Assembly: GCA_944389885.1 (NCBI GenBank)
Contig: CALXNZ010000015.1
Coordinates: 1-56,922, forward strand
Length of the DNA stretch: 56,922 nt
From: an uncultured Opitutales bacterium
Lineage (GTDB): Bacteria; Verrucomicrobiota; Verrucomicrobiia; Opitutales; Intestinicryptomonadaceae
Direction: 5' to 3'
Part shown: positions 6,719-14,741 of the stretch, piece by piece
How positions within the stretch are numbered: position 1 is the first letter of the stretch
Layout of the letters: each line of letters opens with the position of its first letter
Translations under genes and position numbers: made by a program
The notes under the pieces: generated by a model
What the model was told of the DNA's origin: nothing
Databases searched by the model: none
The model's input: the letters and a program-made list of their open reading frames with translations, nothing else

Positions 6719-8223
6719 ACGCGAACATCACAGAGTCTAAGCATATTGGCATAGTGCGCATTAAGGACGAGGCGCGCATGCGGTACAATCCGCTTAAAAA
6801 CCTAACGCCGCAAAAGATAACCGCGGCGATGGACAACTTTAACTGCGGCTATTTGTCGGACGCGGCGAAGATTTATGCGGCAATACGCCGCCGCGACGCC
6901 GTCGTGCAGGCGTGCGTACAAAAGCGTAAGCGCGCCACAAGCAGGCTTGAATGGACAATAGTTGAGATGGGCAACGACGAGGACGCATCGAAGGAACATG
7001 CCGCTTTTTTAGAGGATTTCTACAACAACATAAGGGTGACGAGCGCCGAGGACGCCAACAAGCGCGGCTCGATGTCGATGCTTATCGAGAACATTCTTTC
7101 GGCGCTTGAAAACAAGTACGCTGTCTCCGAAATCATCTGGGATACGAGCCGCGCGCCATCGCTTTCGGCGGAGGTGCGGCACGTTCCGCTTTGGTTCTTT
7201 GAGAACACACAAGGGTACCTGCGCTTTAAAAAGTCGAGCTACGACACCGAAGGCGTAGATCTCGAAAAAAACGGCTGGATGGTTAGCGTTTACGATTCTC
7301 CGCTTATGGAGGCCACTGCTGTTTGCTATGTCGTTAAGCGCTTTGCCCAGGGAGACTGGGCGGCGTATTCGAGCCGTTTCGGGATGCCGACACCCGTCTA
7401 CAATTCAACTGCAAAGCGCAACACGCCAGAGTATGATGCCGCCGTGGATGCGCTTGCAAACCTTGTAAACGGCTGCGGCATGGTGCTTGCCGCCGGAGAG
7501 GTTTTTGACTTAAAGCAACCCGCAGGCACTGGAGAACCGTTTAAGACGCTCTCAGACTCGATGGATAGATACATTGCGCTCATCTGGCGCGGCAGCGACC
7601 TTTCCACGCTTTCTGCCGACAACGCCGCGGGCGCAAGCTTGCAGGCCGAAGAAAGCGAAATTTTGGAGGACGCCGACTGCGCGCTTGTGGAGGAGACTTT
7701 GGCAAGCTACTTGAGCCTGCCCGCGCTTGAATGGAAGTTCGGTATAGGCGTAAAGCCTGCGGCCTATTTGCAGCTGACGCGCAAGAACCGCAAAGACAAG
7801 CTCAACCAGATTGCCGTCTACAAGGGCGCTGCCGAGCTTGGTTGCGCGGTGGCCAAGCGCGATGTTTACGAGGCGCTCGAACTGCGCGAGCCCGAACCTG
7901 GCGAGGATATGGTGGAACTAAGCGTGCAGCAACCCGCCGCTGTTGGCGCAGAAGCGCAAGGCGCAGGACTTTCCGCTTTAGGGAACTCGTCAGAGCCGTC
8001 GGAGGAGGATTTGGAAAAAATGCTCGACGAGCTTGCAACTGCAAAGGGCAAGGACATCGAGCCGTTGCGCAAGCGCGTATTGGCGCTTGAAAAACTAACC
8101 GACGCCGAGGAATACGCCGACGCTTTGGAAAAACTAAACGCCGATATTTTGGCGCTTATGAGCGGCGAGAATGAGGCGGTGGAGCTGGAGAAAATTTTGA
8201 AAAGGGAGGTCAGCAATGTTTAG
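6715..8223 (+). CDS. Portal protein, DUF935 (Mu gp29-like)
   Basis: This roughly 502-residue protein matches DUF935 portals. The N-terminal part contains RYNPLKNLTPQKI, and a central segment has RRDAVVQACVQKRKRA and LEWTIVE, as is usual for the family. The C-terminus is acidic and helical. It forms the dodecameric ring through which DNA enters the head. The start is GTG 6715 or TTG 6712, both behind AGGAGG at 6701-6706; GTG has the better spacing (8 bases). It overlaps the terminase stop by four bases and the protease start by eight. Confidence 0.9.
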   Translation: MNANITESKHIGIVRIKDEARMRYNPLKNLTPQKITAAMDNFNCGYLSDAAKIYAAIRRRDAVVQACVQKRKRATSRLEWTIVEMGNDEDASKEHAAFLEDFYNNIRVTSAEDANKRGSMSMLIENILSALENKYAVSEIIWDTSRAPSLSAEVRHVPLWFFENTQGYLRFKKSSYDTEGVDLEKNGWMVSVYDSPLMEATAVCYVVKRFAQGDWAAYSSRFGMPTPVYNSTAKRNTPEYDAAVDALANLVNGCGMVLAAGEVFDLKQPAGTGEPFKTLSDSMDRYIALIWRGSDLSTLSADNAAGASLQAEESEILEDADCALVEETLASYLSLPALEWKFGIGVKPAAYLQLTRKNRKDKLNQIAVYKGAAELGCAVAKRDVYEALELREPEPGEDMVELSVQQPAAVGAEAQGAGLSALGNSSEPSEEDLEKMLDELATAKGKDIEPLRKRVLALEKLTDAEEYADALEKLNADILALMSGENEAVELEKILKREVSNV

Positions 8224-9418
8224 GATAAACAATGCGAGTGGAATTTTGGCCTATTTTGGCGCTGAAAGCCCCGACGCGGGCAATCACCCCAAAAACGCGG
8301 GAAAACGATTTTGCAACGGCTTTTTGGCGTTTTGCAACGCGGTTGCGTTTGAGCATGCTGGAGAGGCTTCGGGAAAATATTTGATAGCGCCATTTGGCGA
8401 TTGGAAAAACGGAGACATAGTCCAACGCGTGGACGCTCCCGCGGCGGAAAATTTAAAACGAAACATGGAGAGGGTTTGGGCAAAGGTTAAAAGCGACCTT
8501 GAGAACCCTTGCCCTGTGCATTACGAGCACCCCGACGACTTAGACGGCGAGGAGGTTCCTAAAGTTGTAGACAAAACGCCCTACGGCCGCGTGTGCAGTT
8601 TGGAAATCCGAGACGACGGCGTCTATGCGGAAATCGAGTGGCTGCCGGGCTTCGAGAGTTTGCCGAAGAGTCTGCAAATATCGCCGCGTTGGAATGCCGA
8701 TCCTTTGGGCGGAGGCGTTGTGCGGCCCGTGCGCCTCATATCAATAGGCCTCACGCGGCGGCCGAATATCGAGCGAACATCTTTTGTTAACAATGCGCCT
8801 ATCCCCAATTTTGAAACTCAACAAAAGGAACCATATATGGACAAAGAAATACTGACGCTTTTGGGCTACACTGACGAAGAAGCCCAAATGATTATAGACA
8901 AGGCCGAAGGCGCGCCCACGGACGTGCTGGAGCGCATAAAGAAGGCGTTGACCGACAAGGCGACGCTCGAAAACGAACTCGCCGCCGCAAAGGGCGAGAC
9001 CGCCGAAAAAGAAAAGGAGGCTGAGGAAGCCAAACAGCAGCTTGCAAATAGCAAAGATGCGTTGAAGGCCTCGCAGGCGGCGCGCGCAAAGCTCGTTGTG
9101 GCAAATGCCGTTCGCGCCGGAAAGATCGCCGAATTCCAGCGCGCGAGCGCGGAAGCGATACTTGCCAATGCCGAAGATTTTGAAGCCGAGGAAAAGAAAA
9201 TTGCCGACGCTCCCGCGGCGGTGAAGACCGAGCCTAAGACCGACGGCATTGAGAAGGGCGAAAAGGAGCGCGCCAAGAGCCAGCAGGACGCCCAGTCGAA
9301 ATTTGCGTCGATTGTCGCGGAGAAACAGAACTCTGGAATGGACTACAATGCCGCCTGGAACCTTGCCAAGAGCGAAAACGCCGAGCTCTACGGGACGGCT
9401 TATCCCTCTAACGTTTAA
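8216..9418 (+). CDS. Head maturation protease with scaffold region (Mu gpI-like)
   Basis: This 400-residue protein has a protease domain at residues 1-200 and a scaffold-like, highly charged coiled coil at about 205-400. Candidate catalytic residues are His102 or His105 in VHYEHP and Ser156 in LQISPRW, which match the His/Ser pattern of Mu gpI-type capsid proteases. The stretch LISIGLTRRPNIERTSF resembles the end of that domain. The enzyme clips scaffold and capsid proteins during head assembly. An in-frame internal start at 8837 would give the scaffold alone. The order portal, protease/scaffold, capsid is normal for tailed phages. Confidence 0.88.
   Translation: MFRINNASGILAYFGAESPDAGNHPKNAGKRFCNGFLAFCNAVAFEHAGEASGKYLIAPFGDWKNGDIVQRVDAPAAENLKRNMERVWAKVKSDLENPCPVHYEHPDDLDGEEVPKVVDKTPYGRVCSLEIRDDGVYAEIEWLPGFESLPKSLQISPRWNADPLGGGVVRPVRLISIGLTRRPNIERTSFVNNAPIPNFETQQKEPYMDKEILTLLGYTDEEAQMIIDKAEGAPTDVLERIKKALTDKATLENELAAAKGETAEKEKEAEEAKQQLANSKDALKASQAARAKLVVANAVRAGKIAEFQRASAEAILANAEDFEAEEKKIADAPAAVKTEPKTDGIEKGEKERAKSQQDAQSKFASIVAEKQNSGMDYNAAWNLAKSENAELYGTAYPSNV
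8837..9418 (+). CDS. Nested scaffold protein (Mu gpZ-like), internal start
   Basis: ATG 8837 lies in frame with the protease gene (codon 208) and is preceded by AAGGAA at 8825-8830, six bases away, a good ribosome site in the middle of a gene. The product would be 193 residues, almost entirely charged coiled coil rich in Glu, Lys and Ala, as expected for a capsid scaffold. In Mu, gpZ is made in just this way from inside gene I. Use of the start is inferred. Confidence 0.65.
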   Translation: MDKEILTLLGYTDEEAQMIIDKAEGAPTDVLERIKKALTDKATLENELAAAKGETAEKEKEAEEAKQQLANSKDALKASQAARAKLVVANAVRAGKIAEFQRASAEAILANAEDFEAEEKKIADAPAAVKTEPKTDGIEKGEKERAKSQQDAQSKFASIVAEKQNSGMDYNAAWNLAKSENAELYGTAYPSNV

Positions 9419-9430
9419 CCAAAAAAAAAT

Positions 9431-9811
9431 ATGGATACTCACAAAAACAATATAACTAAGACCGCCTCGGCCGACATGGTTATGGGGACGGTCGTAAAGC
9501 TTGACGCCTCGGACGCGTCAAAGGTTGCGGCTTGCTCCGCGACCGACACCGGCGCCATAGGCGTCGTTTTGGACAATGTATCGAGTGGCGACAACGTTGC
9601 CGTAGCGCTGCTTGGCGTTGCAAACCACACTCTGGAAGTTGTGGCGGGCGGCGCGATAAGCGCGGGTGCGAAGGTGTACCTTGCCGCAAATGGCAAAGTT
9701 GCCGCTACAGGAACCATACAAATTGGAACGGCGCTTAAGGCCGCATACGCGGACGGAAACCTTGTCGAGATAGCGCATCGCGCACCGACCGAATCATCGG
9801 CGGCTGCTTAA
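9431..9811 (+). CDS. Capsid decoration protein, DUF2190 family
   Basis: This 126-residue protein has the repeating beta-rich pattern of DUF2190: GTVVKLDASDASKVAACSA, then AIGVVLDN, VAVALLGVANHTLEVVAGG and AISAGAKVYLAANGKV. Family members are small proteins coded directly before the major capsid gene, and some decorate the head surface. It has the same placement here, 22 bases before the capsid gene. The protein lacks Trp, and its only Cys is near residue 35. Confidence 0.85.
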   Translation: MDTHKNNITKTASADMVMGTVVKLDASDASKVAACSATDTGAIGVVLDNVSSGDNVAVALLGVANHTLEVVAGGAISAGAKVYLAANGKVAATGTIQIGTALKAAYADGNLVEIAHRAPTESSAAA

Positions 9812-9833
9812 TTAAAGAAAGGAACTATCAATC

Positions 9834-10757
9834 ATGAGCAAGATTATATTGGCAAATTCCGCCGCGTATAATTCGTCGGCGTTTTCGCAGGAACTTACCG
9901 GCTATGCCGCCGGATACAAAGTGCCGGAGCTGACAGAGGCCCTCGACTTTATCGCGCCGCCCGTGCCGGTGCCGTCGAAGCGTTTTGAGTTCGCGCAATT
10001 CGGCAAGGGCGACTATGTTATAGACAACGACGACGAACGCTCCGTCTATGGCTCTTTTAAGGTCGTGCGCTCGAGCGGCGAGATCGTTCAGGCAAAGCTT
10101 GTCCACCGCGGGCTTACGATGGTTCTCGACAGCGACGAACTCGCTGCAAACTACGAGCAGCGCGCCGTTGAGCGGCTCAAAAAGCGCCTTATCCGCAACG
10201 AACTCTACCGCGCGGCTGCCATGCTTGTGAAGGCCGCCGGCAACTCCGCAAAGAAATGGATGGCATCTGGCACCGGCAAGAGCACGCCCGACGGCGACTT
10301 GATGGATCTTGTCAAGTCTGTGGCCGACGCCTGCGGCATGCATGCAAACCGTATCCTTTGCGGCGAACAGGCTTGGGCATACCGCTATGCGGCCATGGTT
10401 GCTTCGGCCGCTGTCGGCGAAGGCGCAAGCGCCAAGCTTACGCCCGCGGAAATCGCGCAGTTCCTCGGCATAGACGAGATGCGCATCTCCAAGGAGCGCT
10501 ACGAGTACACCGACAGCTCCGACGGCGCAAAGAAGAAGGGCAACATAGTTTCGCCGAATGTCGTCTTTGCCTTCAACGGGCAGGCGGGCGTAGATGTGGA
10601 CGATCCAAGCACCTTCAAGCGCTTCTATCTCGGCGAGGGATACAGCACCTTCATCGAGGACAAAGGCTACACTAAGAACATCACGGTGGCGCACTACAGC
10701 ATGCTTGCCCAGACGGGCGTGGGCGCTTGCAAGAGCATCACTGTTTCCAACGCTTAA
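9834..10757 (+). CDS. Major capsid protein
   Basis: This 307-residue protein follows the protease/scaffold and decoration genes, the invariable place of the major head protein. An AAAGGAAC ribosome site precedes the ATG. The N-terminal part has YKVPELTEALDFIAPPVPVP, the central part a helix with LDSDELAANYEQRAVERLKKR (the spine-helix region), and a later segment reads ANRILCGEQAWAYRY. This is typical of HK97-fold coat proteins of the group used by some Mu-like and other transposable phages. I name it by context and fold pattern, not by a close known relative. Confidence 0.85.
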   Translation: MSKIILANSAAYNSSAFSQELTGYAAGYKVPELTEALDFIAPPVPVPSKRFEFAQFGKGDYVIDNDDERSVYGSFKVVRSSGEIVQAKLVHRGLTMVLDSDELAANYEQRAVERLKKRLIRNELYRAAAMLVKAAGNSAKKWMASGTGKSTPDGDLMDLVKSVADACGMHANRILCGEQAWAYRYAAMVASAAVGEGASAKLTPAEIAQFLGIDEMRISKERYEYTDSSDGAKKKGNIVSPNVVFAFNGQAGVDVDDPSTFKRFYLGEGYSTFIEDKGYTKNITVAHYSMLAQTGVGACKSITVSNA

Positions 10758-10773
10758 CCAATGGCCGAGCGGC

Positions 10774-10792
10774 GGCGGGCTCACCGCCCGCC
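10774..10792 (+). other. GC-rich hairpin between capsid and methylase genes
   Basis: GGCGGGC and GCCCGCC form a perfect 7-bp stem with loop TCACC, 16 bases after the capsid stop. No T-run follows directly, so it is more likely an mRNA-stabilising or processing stem than a full terminator. It could hold methylase expression below capsid expression. Confidence 0.5.
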
Positions 10793-10816
10793 CCGCAAGG
10801 CGCACTTACTTTTTAA

Positions 10817-11638
10817 ATGAACCCAGTTTTTGCATATCCAGGCGGCAAGCGCAGAATGTTAAAATACATTCTTCCGGTCATTCCCGAACACGATACCTAC
10901 ATAGAGCCCTTTGCAGGCGGGCTTGCCGTATTCTTGGCAAAAGATCGCGTTAAGGTTGAGGTGATAAACGACCTCAATGACGAAGTCTCCGGCTTTTATT
11001 TATACGTGAGAGAGCACCTTGATGCACTCCTATCCGAAATGGAGTGGTATTTGCACTCTGTTGAAATTTTTAACCGCCTGCAAGAAAACAAGGGTCTTAC
11101 CGAACTTCAAAAAGTGGCGCGCTGGTATCTTTTAAAAGTGTCGTCATTTAGCGGGTTTGGAGATTACTATGCGCGCGATCCGCGCGGTTACCGCGGCTTC
11201 GACAAGACAAAACATGTGCCCGCAATCAAGGAGCTGCATGAGAGGCTCCATGGTGTTTACATCGAAAAGCGCGACTGGCAGCAAGTCGTGAAATTTTACG
11301 ACAGAAACTCTGCCTTTATCTATTTTGACCCTCCGTATTGCACGGGCGACAGCGGCGTGTATGACGCGTGGGAGCCCGCCGACATGGAGATGCTGCGAAA
11401 TCGTCTATTTACTTTAAAAGGAAAGTGGCTGATTTCTTGCGACGGCAGCGACATTTGCAGGGAGATATTTTCGGATTTTGCGAAAGTTGAAGTGCCTTTT
11501 AAATATTCGGCAGGAACGGGCGACAGAATACGCCCTGAAAAGAGCGAGATGCTCGTCGCTTGCGACGCGCTTGCAGACGCCCTGCAAAGCAATTTTAACG
11601 CCCTTGCAAACGGCGGAAGATTTAAGGAGGCCGCATGA
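10817..11638 (+). CDS. D12-class DNA adenine methyltransferase (Dam-like)
   Basis: This 273-residue protein has motif I as PGGKRRMLKYI and YIEPFAGGLAVF (SAM binding, residues about 8-40) and motif IV as DPPY at residues 171-174 (catalytic). It thus methylates adenine N6 and belongs to the Dam/DpnM class, whose usual target is GATC. It sits in the late head operon between the capsid and gp36-like genes with no restriction gene beside it. It is an orphan enzyme that probably marks phage DNA before packaging to resist host restriction. No ribosome site is evident. It overlaps the next gene by four bases (ATGA). Confidence 0.92.
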   Translation: MNPVFAYPGGKRRMLKYILPVIPEHDTYIEPFAGGLAVFLAKDRVKVEVINDLNDEVSGFYLYVREHLDALLSEMEWYLHSVEIFNRLQENKGLTELQKVARWYLLKVSSFSGFGDYYARDPRGYRGFDKTKHVPAIKELHERLHGVYIEKRDWQQVVKFYDRNSAFIYFDPPYCTGDSGVYDAWEPADMEMLRNRLFTLKGKWLISCDGSDICREIFSDFAKVEVPFKYSAGTGDRIRPEKSEMLVACDALADALQSNFNALANGGRFKEAA

Positions 11639-12087
11639 GCTGGATTAAGATTACCGAGGACAAGTTGGCCACATACCAGGCGGGCAAGCTTGTTGACGCA
11701 ATGAAGACAAAGGCCCTCGGCGACGGGCAGGAGAATCCGCTGCCGGAGGCTATCCGCGTTGTTGTGGAGAAAATCCGCGGGGCGATAGCGGCGGGCGGAT
11801 ACTCTCTTGACAAAGACACCAGTTTAATTCCCGCGGAACTGGAGCGCGACGCATTTGCGCTTGTTGTGGCGGTCGCCAAGCCGCGCCTCAGCCTTGAATT
11901 AAAAGACGACGAAAAGACCGCCAATTTAAAGGCGCTTGAACTCTTGGACAAGATTGCCGCGGGCGACTTTGACATATCGCGCCCGGACGATCCTGACCCA
12001 AACCAGGCGGCGCAAAATTCGGGCGGCTGCCAGCTTGTGCGCCCCGCGCGCGGAGTGCCAACCAGAAACGACTTTAACGGACTTTAA
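11635..12087 (+). CDS. Head-tail adaptor, Mu gp36 (DUF1320)-like
   Basis: This 150-residue protein, mostly helical, opens with ITEDKLATYQAGKLVDAMKT. It has a second helix pair (EAIRVVVEKIRGAIAAGGYSL) and then RDAFALVVAVAKPRLSLEL, the general pattern of gp36/DUF1320 head-completion proteins that attach beneath the portal. The C-terminal 40 residues are a disordered, Asn/Pro-rich tail. It starts within the methylase stop (ATGA). The family call is by length, helical pattern and place. Confidence 0.6.
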   Translation: MSWIKITEDKLATYQAGKLVDAMKTKALGDGQENPLPEAIRVVVEKIRGAIAAGGYSLDKDTSLIPAELERDAFALVVAVAKPRLSLELKDDEKTANLKALELLDKIAAGDFDISRPDDPDPNQAAQNSGGCQLVRPARGVPTRNDFNGL

Positions 12088-12092
12088 AACAA

Positions 12093-13433
12093 ATGCCCTA
12101 CGACCGCACAGTTGGCGCGTACATAGAGCGCAAACAGGCAATCGCCACGGACCTTACAACGCGCGAAATGCAGGAGCTTTCGTGCCAGATACGCGAGCGC
12201 GCCTTTTGGTCTGCCACCGTAAACAACGCAAAGGTTGTAAATACGATGCAGCGCGCCTGCGCGGACTTTGCAAAGGGCAATCTTTCAATGTCGGACGCAC
12301 GGCTTGCCATTCAAAAGGCGCTTGATTCGGTAGGCTACAAGCCCGCCGACGGAACAAAAGGCTCAATAAGAGACTTAAACACCTTCCGCCGCCAAGACTT
12401 GATTTTGCGAACCAACCTTGAGATGGCGCAGGGCTACGCGCGCTATGCCGAGGCCCAGGAAGACCTCGACATCTACCCTTGCTACGAGCTTATACGCATA
12501 CGGCAGGCGCGCCAGCCGCGCGATTGGAAGAGCCGCTGGAAGGCGGCGGGCGGAAAGCTTTACGGCGGCAAGATGATTGCGGAGGTAAACGACCCTATTT
12601 GGTCGAAAATATCGCGCTTTGGAAACCCTTATCCGCCTTTTGACTTCAACTCAGGCATGGGCCTGCGCGACGTTTCGCGCGGGGAAGCTGTAAGGTGCGG
12701 CGCAATATCCGAAGACAGCTTTGCAGAGCCCAAGGACATACCCTCTATAAACGAGAGCCTTGAAAGCGAAATCCGCGGGGCGTCTGAAAGCTTAAAAGCG
12801 GAAATTTCCGAGAAGTTAAAAGGCCTTGCCAAGTGGGAGGGCGACAAGCTTGTCTTTACCGACCCAAACGGAACTAAGCCCTATTCCTCAAAGGACATTG
12901 TTGAAGTTTTAAACAAGCCGCTGCCTGAAAACTTTTACGGCGACGGCAAAAGCCCATACCACCAGAGAGACGCCCTCATTGAGTGGACGAAAGATTCCGA
13001 CTACATAAAAAACCACACCACAAGCGACAAGGCCTACCACTTTGGGCGGCTATTAAAGCGCATAGAGCCCATGAAATCGGACGAGAAGCTCTACCGGGGC
13101 ATGAGCTGGAACACAAAATACCCGAACCAAAAAGAACTGTACGACGGCTTTATGGAGCAGGTTGAAAGCGGGTATTTTGAGCGCTCTACATTTGAGTCTT
13201 ACTCGACCAACGCGGCAATGGTTAAGCGTGATTATATGAAGAAACCCACAAAAGTGTTTATCACGGTTGTGAAGCACTCAAACGCAAAGTACATAGGCGA
13301 AGTTGTAAAGAGGTACTTTGAAGACAACAAAGACGAGCAAGAGGTACTGTTTTCGCGCGGCGGGAGAATGAAAATCCTGAAAAAGGAAGTGCGCGGCGAC
13401 ACGCTCTATTTAACAGTGGAGGAATCCCAATGA
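12093..13433 (+). CDS. MuF head protein fused to an ADP-ribosyltransferase domain
   Basis: Residues about 1-210 are a Mu F (gp30)-type minor head domain, with features such as RRQDLILRTNLEMAQGYARYA and DPIWSKISRFGNPYPPFDFNSG. Residues about 215-290 are a linker. Residues about 290-446 form an ART domain with an intact R-S-E triad: Arg335 in LYRGMSW, the FESYST motif around Ser369/Ser371, and Glu415-x-Glu417 in EQEVLFSRGGRMKIL. The E-x-E form is that of arginine-specific enzymes. MuF proteins sit inside heads and are known to carry C-terminal toxins in temperate phages, so this one may be ejected with DNA and modify a host protein. No substrate can be deduced. Confidence 0.88.
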   Translation: MPYDRTVGAYIERKQAIATDLTTREMQELSCQIRERAFWSATVNNAKVVNTMQRACADFAKGNLSMSDARLAIQKALDSVGYKPADGTKGSIRDLNTFRRQDLILRTNLEMAQGYARYAEAQEDLDIYPCYELIRIRQARQPRDWKSRWKAAGGKLYGGKMIAEVNDPIWSKISRFGNPYPPFDFNSGMGLRDVSRGEAVRCGAISEDSFAEPKDIPSINESLESEIRGASESLKAEISEKLKGLAKWEGDKLVFTDPNGTKPYSSKDIVEVLNKPLPENFYGDGKSPYHQRDALIEWTKDSDYIKNHTTSDKAYHFGRLLKRIEPMKSDEKLYRGMSWNTKYPNQKELYDGFMEQVESGYFERSTFESYSTNAAMVKRDYMKKPTKVFITVVKHSNAKYIGEVVKRYFEDNKDEQEVLFSRGGRMKILKKEVRGDTLYLTVEESQ

Positions 13434-13711
13434 AGCGGGCGCTGGGAGTAATAGTTTTTGCCGCTCTTAAGGCGCGCAACGTAGCTTTCCCTAAAAGCGG
13501 GAAGAGCATCTTTATTTCTGTATGGCTGGGAAAGTTTTTTAAGTTCGGAGAGTTCGTCGAGTCGATTGTCGCGTTCTTCCTCAGACATATCGGTTACGGC
13601 AGACACGCGCTCACGTTCTTTGTGAATAAACTCAAAGATAGGGTGCGAATACTGTCCAATTTTTACTTCCACACCTTGCATAGTTGCGAAAATTCCGCCC
13701 AAGTCAAGCAT
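13406..13711 (-). CDS. Antisense ORF behind the MuF-ART gene, candidate immunity protein
   Basis: This 101-residue protein is coded against the late operon, filling the gap between MuF-ART and gpG and overlapping the MuF-ART end by 28 bases. Its composition is that of a normal soluble protein (for example MSEEERDNRLDELSELKKL followed by QPYRNKDALPAF), with no membrane segment. The opposite frame at 13430-13738 reads as hydrophobic/basic shadow. I recognise no family. Position directly behind a toxin domain and its own strand suggest an immunity or anti-toxin gene expressed in the lysogen. There is no clear ribosome site, and no promoter could be confirmed. Confidence 0.55.
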   Translation of the reverse strand: MLDLGGIFATMQGVEVKIGQYSHPIFEFIHKERERVSAVTDMSEEERDNRLDELSELKKLSQPYRNKDALPAFRESYVARLKSGKNYYSQRPLHWDSSTVK

Positions 13712-13730
13712 TTAGAAACGGAGGGCTATT

Positions 13731-14291
13731 ATGCTTAACATAGACGTAAAGTTCTCTGGCGATACAAAGGAGCGCATAGAGGCGCTTATAAATGGCTTTG
13801 ATAAAAAGCGCGGCGTGTTGATGGGCAAGATTGCCAAGCGCATGGAAGTGGACTTGCGCAACAAGTTTTTGTCAAACGGCGGCAGGAGCTTTTGGCAGGA
13901 CGCGGCAAGCAGCATATTTAAATCAAACACCGACACAAAAGCTTCGGTAGTGGTAAACAAGCCTGGGGTTGCGCTGCAATATTACGGCGGAACGGTGCGC
14001 CCAAAGAAGGCGCGCAACCTTGCAATACCCATGCGGGAGGAATTCCGCGGCAAGAACCCGCGCGAGCTTACCGGCAAGCGGATGTTTGTGTTCGGGCAGC
14101 ATAGAGCCGCTGGTAAAAGGTTTCTTGCCTACAAGGACGGAACGGCGCTTAGGATTGCGTACTTGCTTACCCCAAAAGCCGTAATTAAGCCGCACCGCGA
14201 CAAATTCCCCACAGACCGCCAAATATTGGACGGCGCAAAAGAAATCATAACACTCTACACAAACAACTGCTATGGCCTATCAATTCAGTAA
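13731..14291 (+). CDS. Virion morphogenesis protein (Mu gpG-like)
   Basis: This 186-residue protein matches the phage virion morphogenesis family. It has an N-terminal helical segment with MGKIAKRMEVDLRNKFLSNG, then FWQDAASSIF and a beta-rich middle with VALQYYGGTVRPKKARNLAIPM, a typical motif in this family near a YGG-T. Family members act in head-tail joining. CGGAGGG before ATG 13731 is a good ribosome site. In Mu the F and G genes are neighbours; here only the antisense ORF separates them. The end overlaps the next gene by 20 bases. Confidence 0.8.
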   Translation: MLNIDVKFSGDTKERIEALINGFDKKRGVLMGKIAKRMEVDLRNKFLSNGGRSFWQDAASSIFKSNTDTKASVVVNKPGVALQYYGGTVRPKKARNLAIPMREEFRGKNPRELTGKRMFVFGQHRAAGKRFLAYKDGTALRIAYLLTPKAVIKPHRDKFPTDRQILDGAKEIITLYTNNCYGLSIQ

Positions 14292-14721
14292 GTCGAAATC
14301 GCGCAAACTGCAGGAATGGATTGTGGAGCAGGTCCGCGCGGCCCTGCCAAGCGAGGAAATCTCTATATTTTCGCGCTTGAAGGGCGATATTGCAAACGAC
14401 GTTGAGGACGCGCTTGCGCGGATTGGCCTTGCGGTGGTGGTAAGCCCATACATTGCGCAGGAATACGAGAACAGGGCGATAAACATAGTGGCTCAGGGCT
14501 TGGTTGCGGTGTCGGTTGTGGAAAACGTTGTGAACAACTCGCTCGTGTTGGACGGCGTCGAGGTGCACGCGGACAACCTGCTTGAATGCGTTGTGCGGAC
14601 ACTTTACGACAAGCGCTTTGAGGGCGACATACCGCAATTTCAGCCGGTGGAGGACATGTCTCCGGAAAATGATCCCGTGATGATACTCGTTCAAAAAATC
14701 AAATTCCAAGTGGACTTTTAA
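14272..14721 (+). CDS. Probable tail terminator or gp37-like neck protein
   Basis: This 149-residue protein has alternating helix and strand. It has a hydrophobic central part (DALARIGLAVVVSPYIAQEY, then AINIVAQGLVAVSVVENVVVN-like repeats of Val) and an acidic C-terminus ending KIKFQVDF. It lies between gpG and the tail tube gene, where tailed phages code the protein that caps the tail at the head joint. It starts inside the last codons of gpG. I base the role on place and size. Confidence 0.5.
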   Translation: MAYQFSKSKSRKLQEWIVEQVRAALPSEEISIFSRLKGDIANDVEDALARIGLAVVVSPYIAQEYENRAINIVAQGLVAVSVVENVVNNSLVLDGVEVHADNLLECVVRTLYDKRFEGDIPQFQPVEDMSPENDPVMILVQKIKFQVDF

Positions 14722-14741
14722 AACTCAAACAAAGGCAATAA

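Noticed and set aside
13430..13738. Rightward 102-codon ORF behind MuF-ART starting in an ATGA overlap
   Set aside because: Its product is hydrophobic/basic with no protein-like pattern and mirrors the leftward ORF 13406-13711, which reads much more like a real protein; the overlap alone was not enough.
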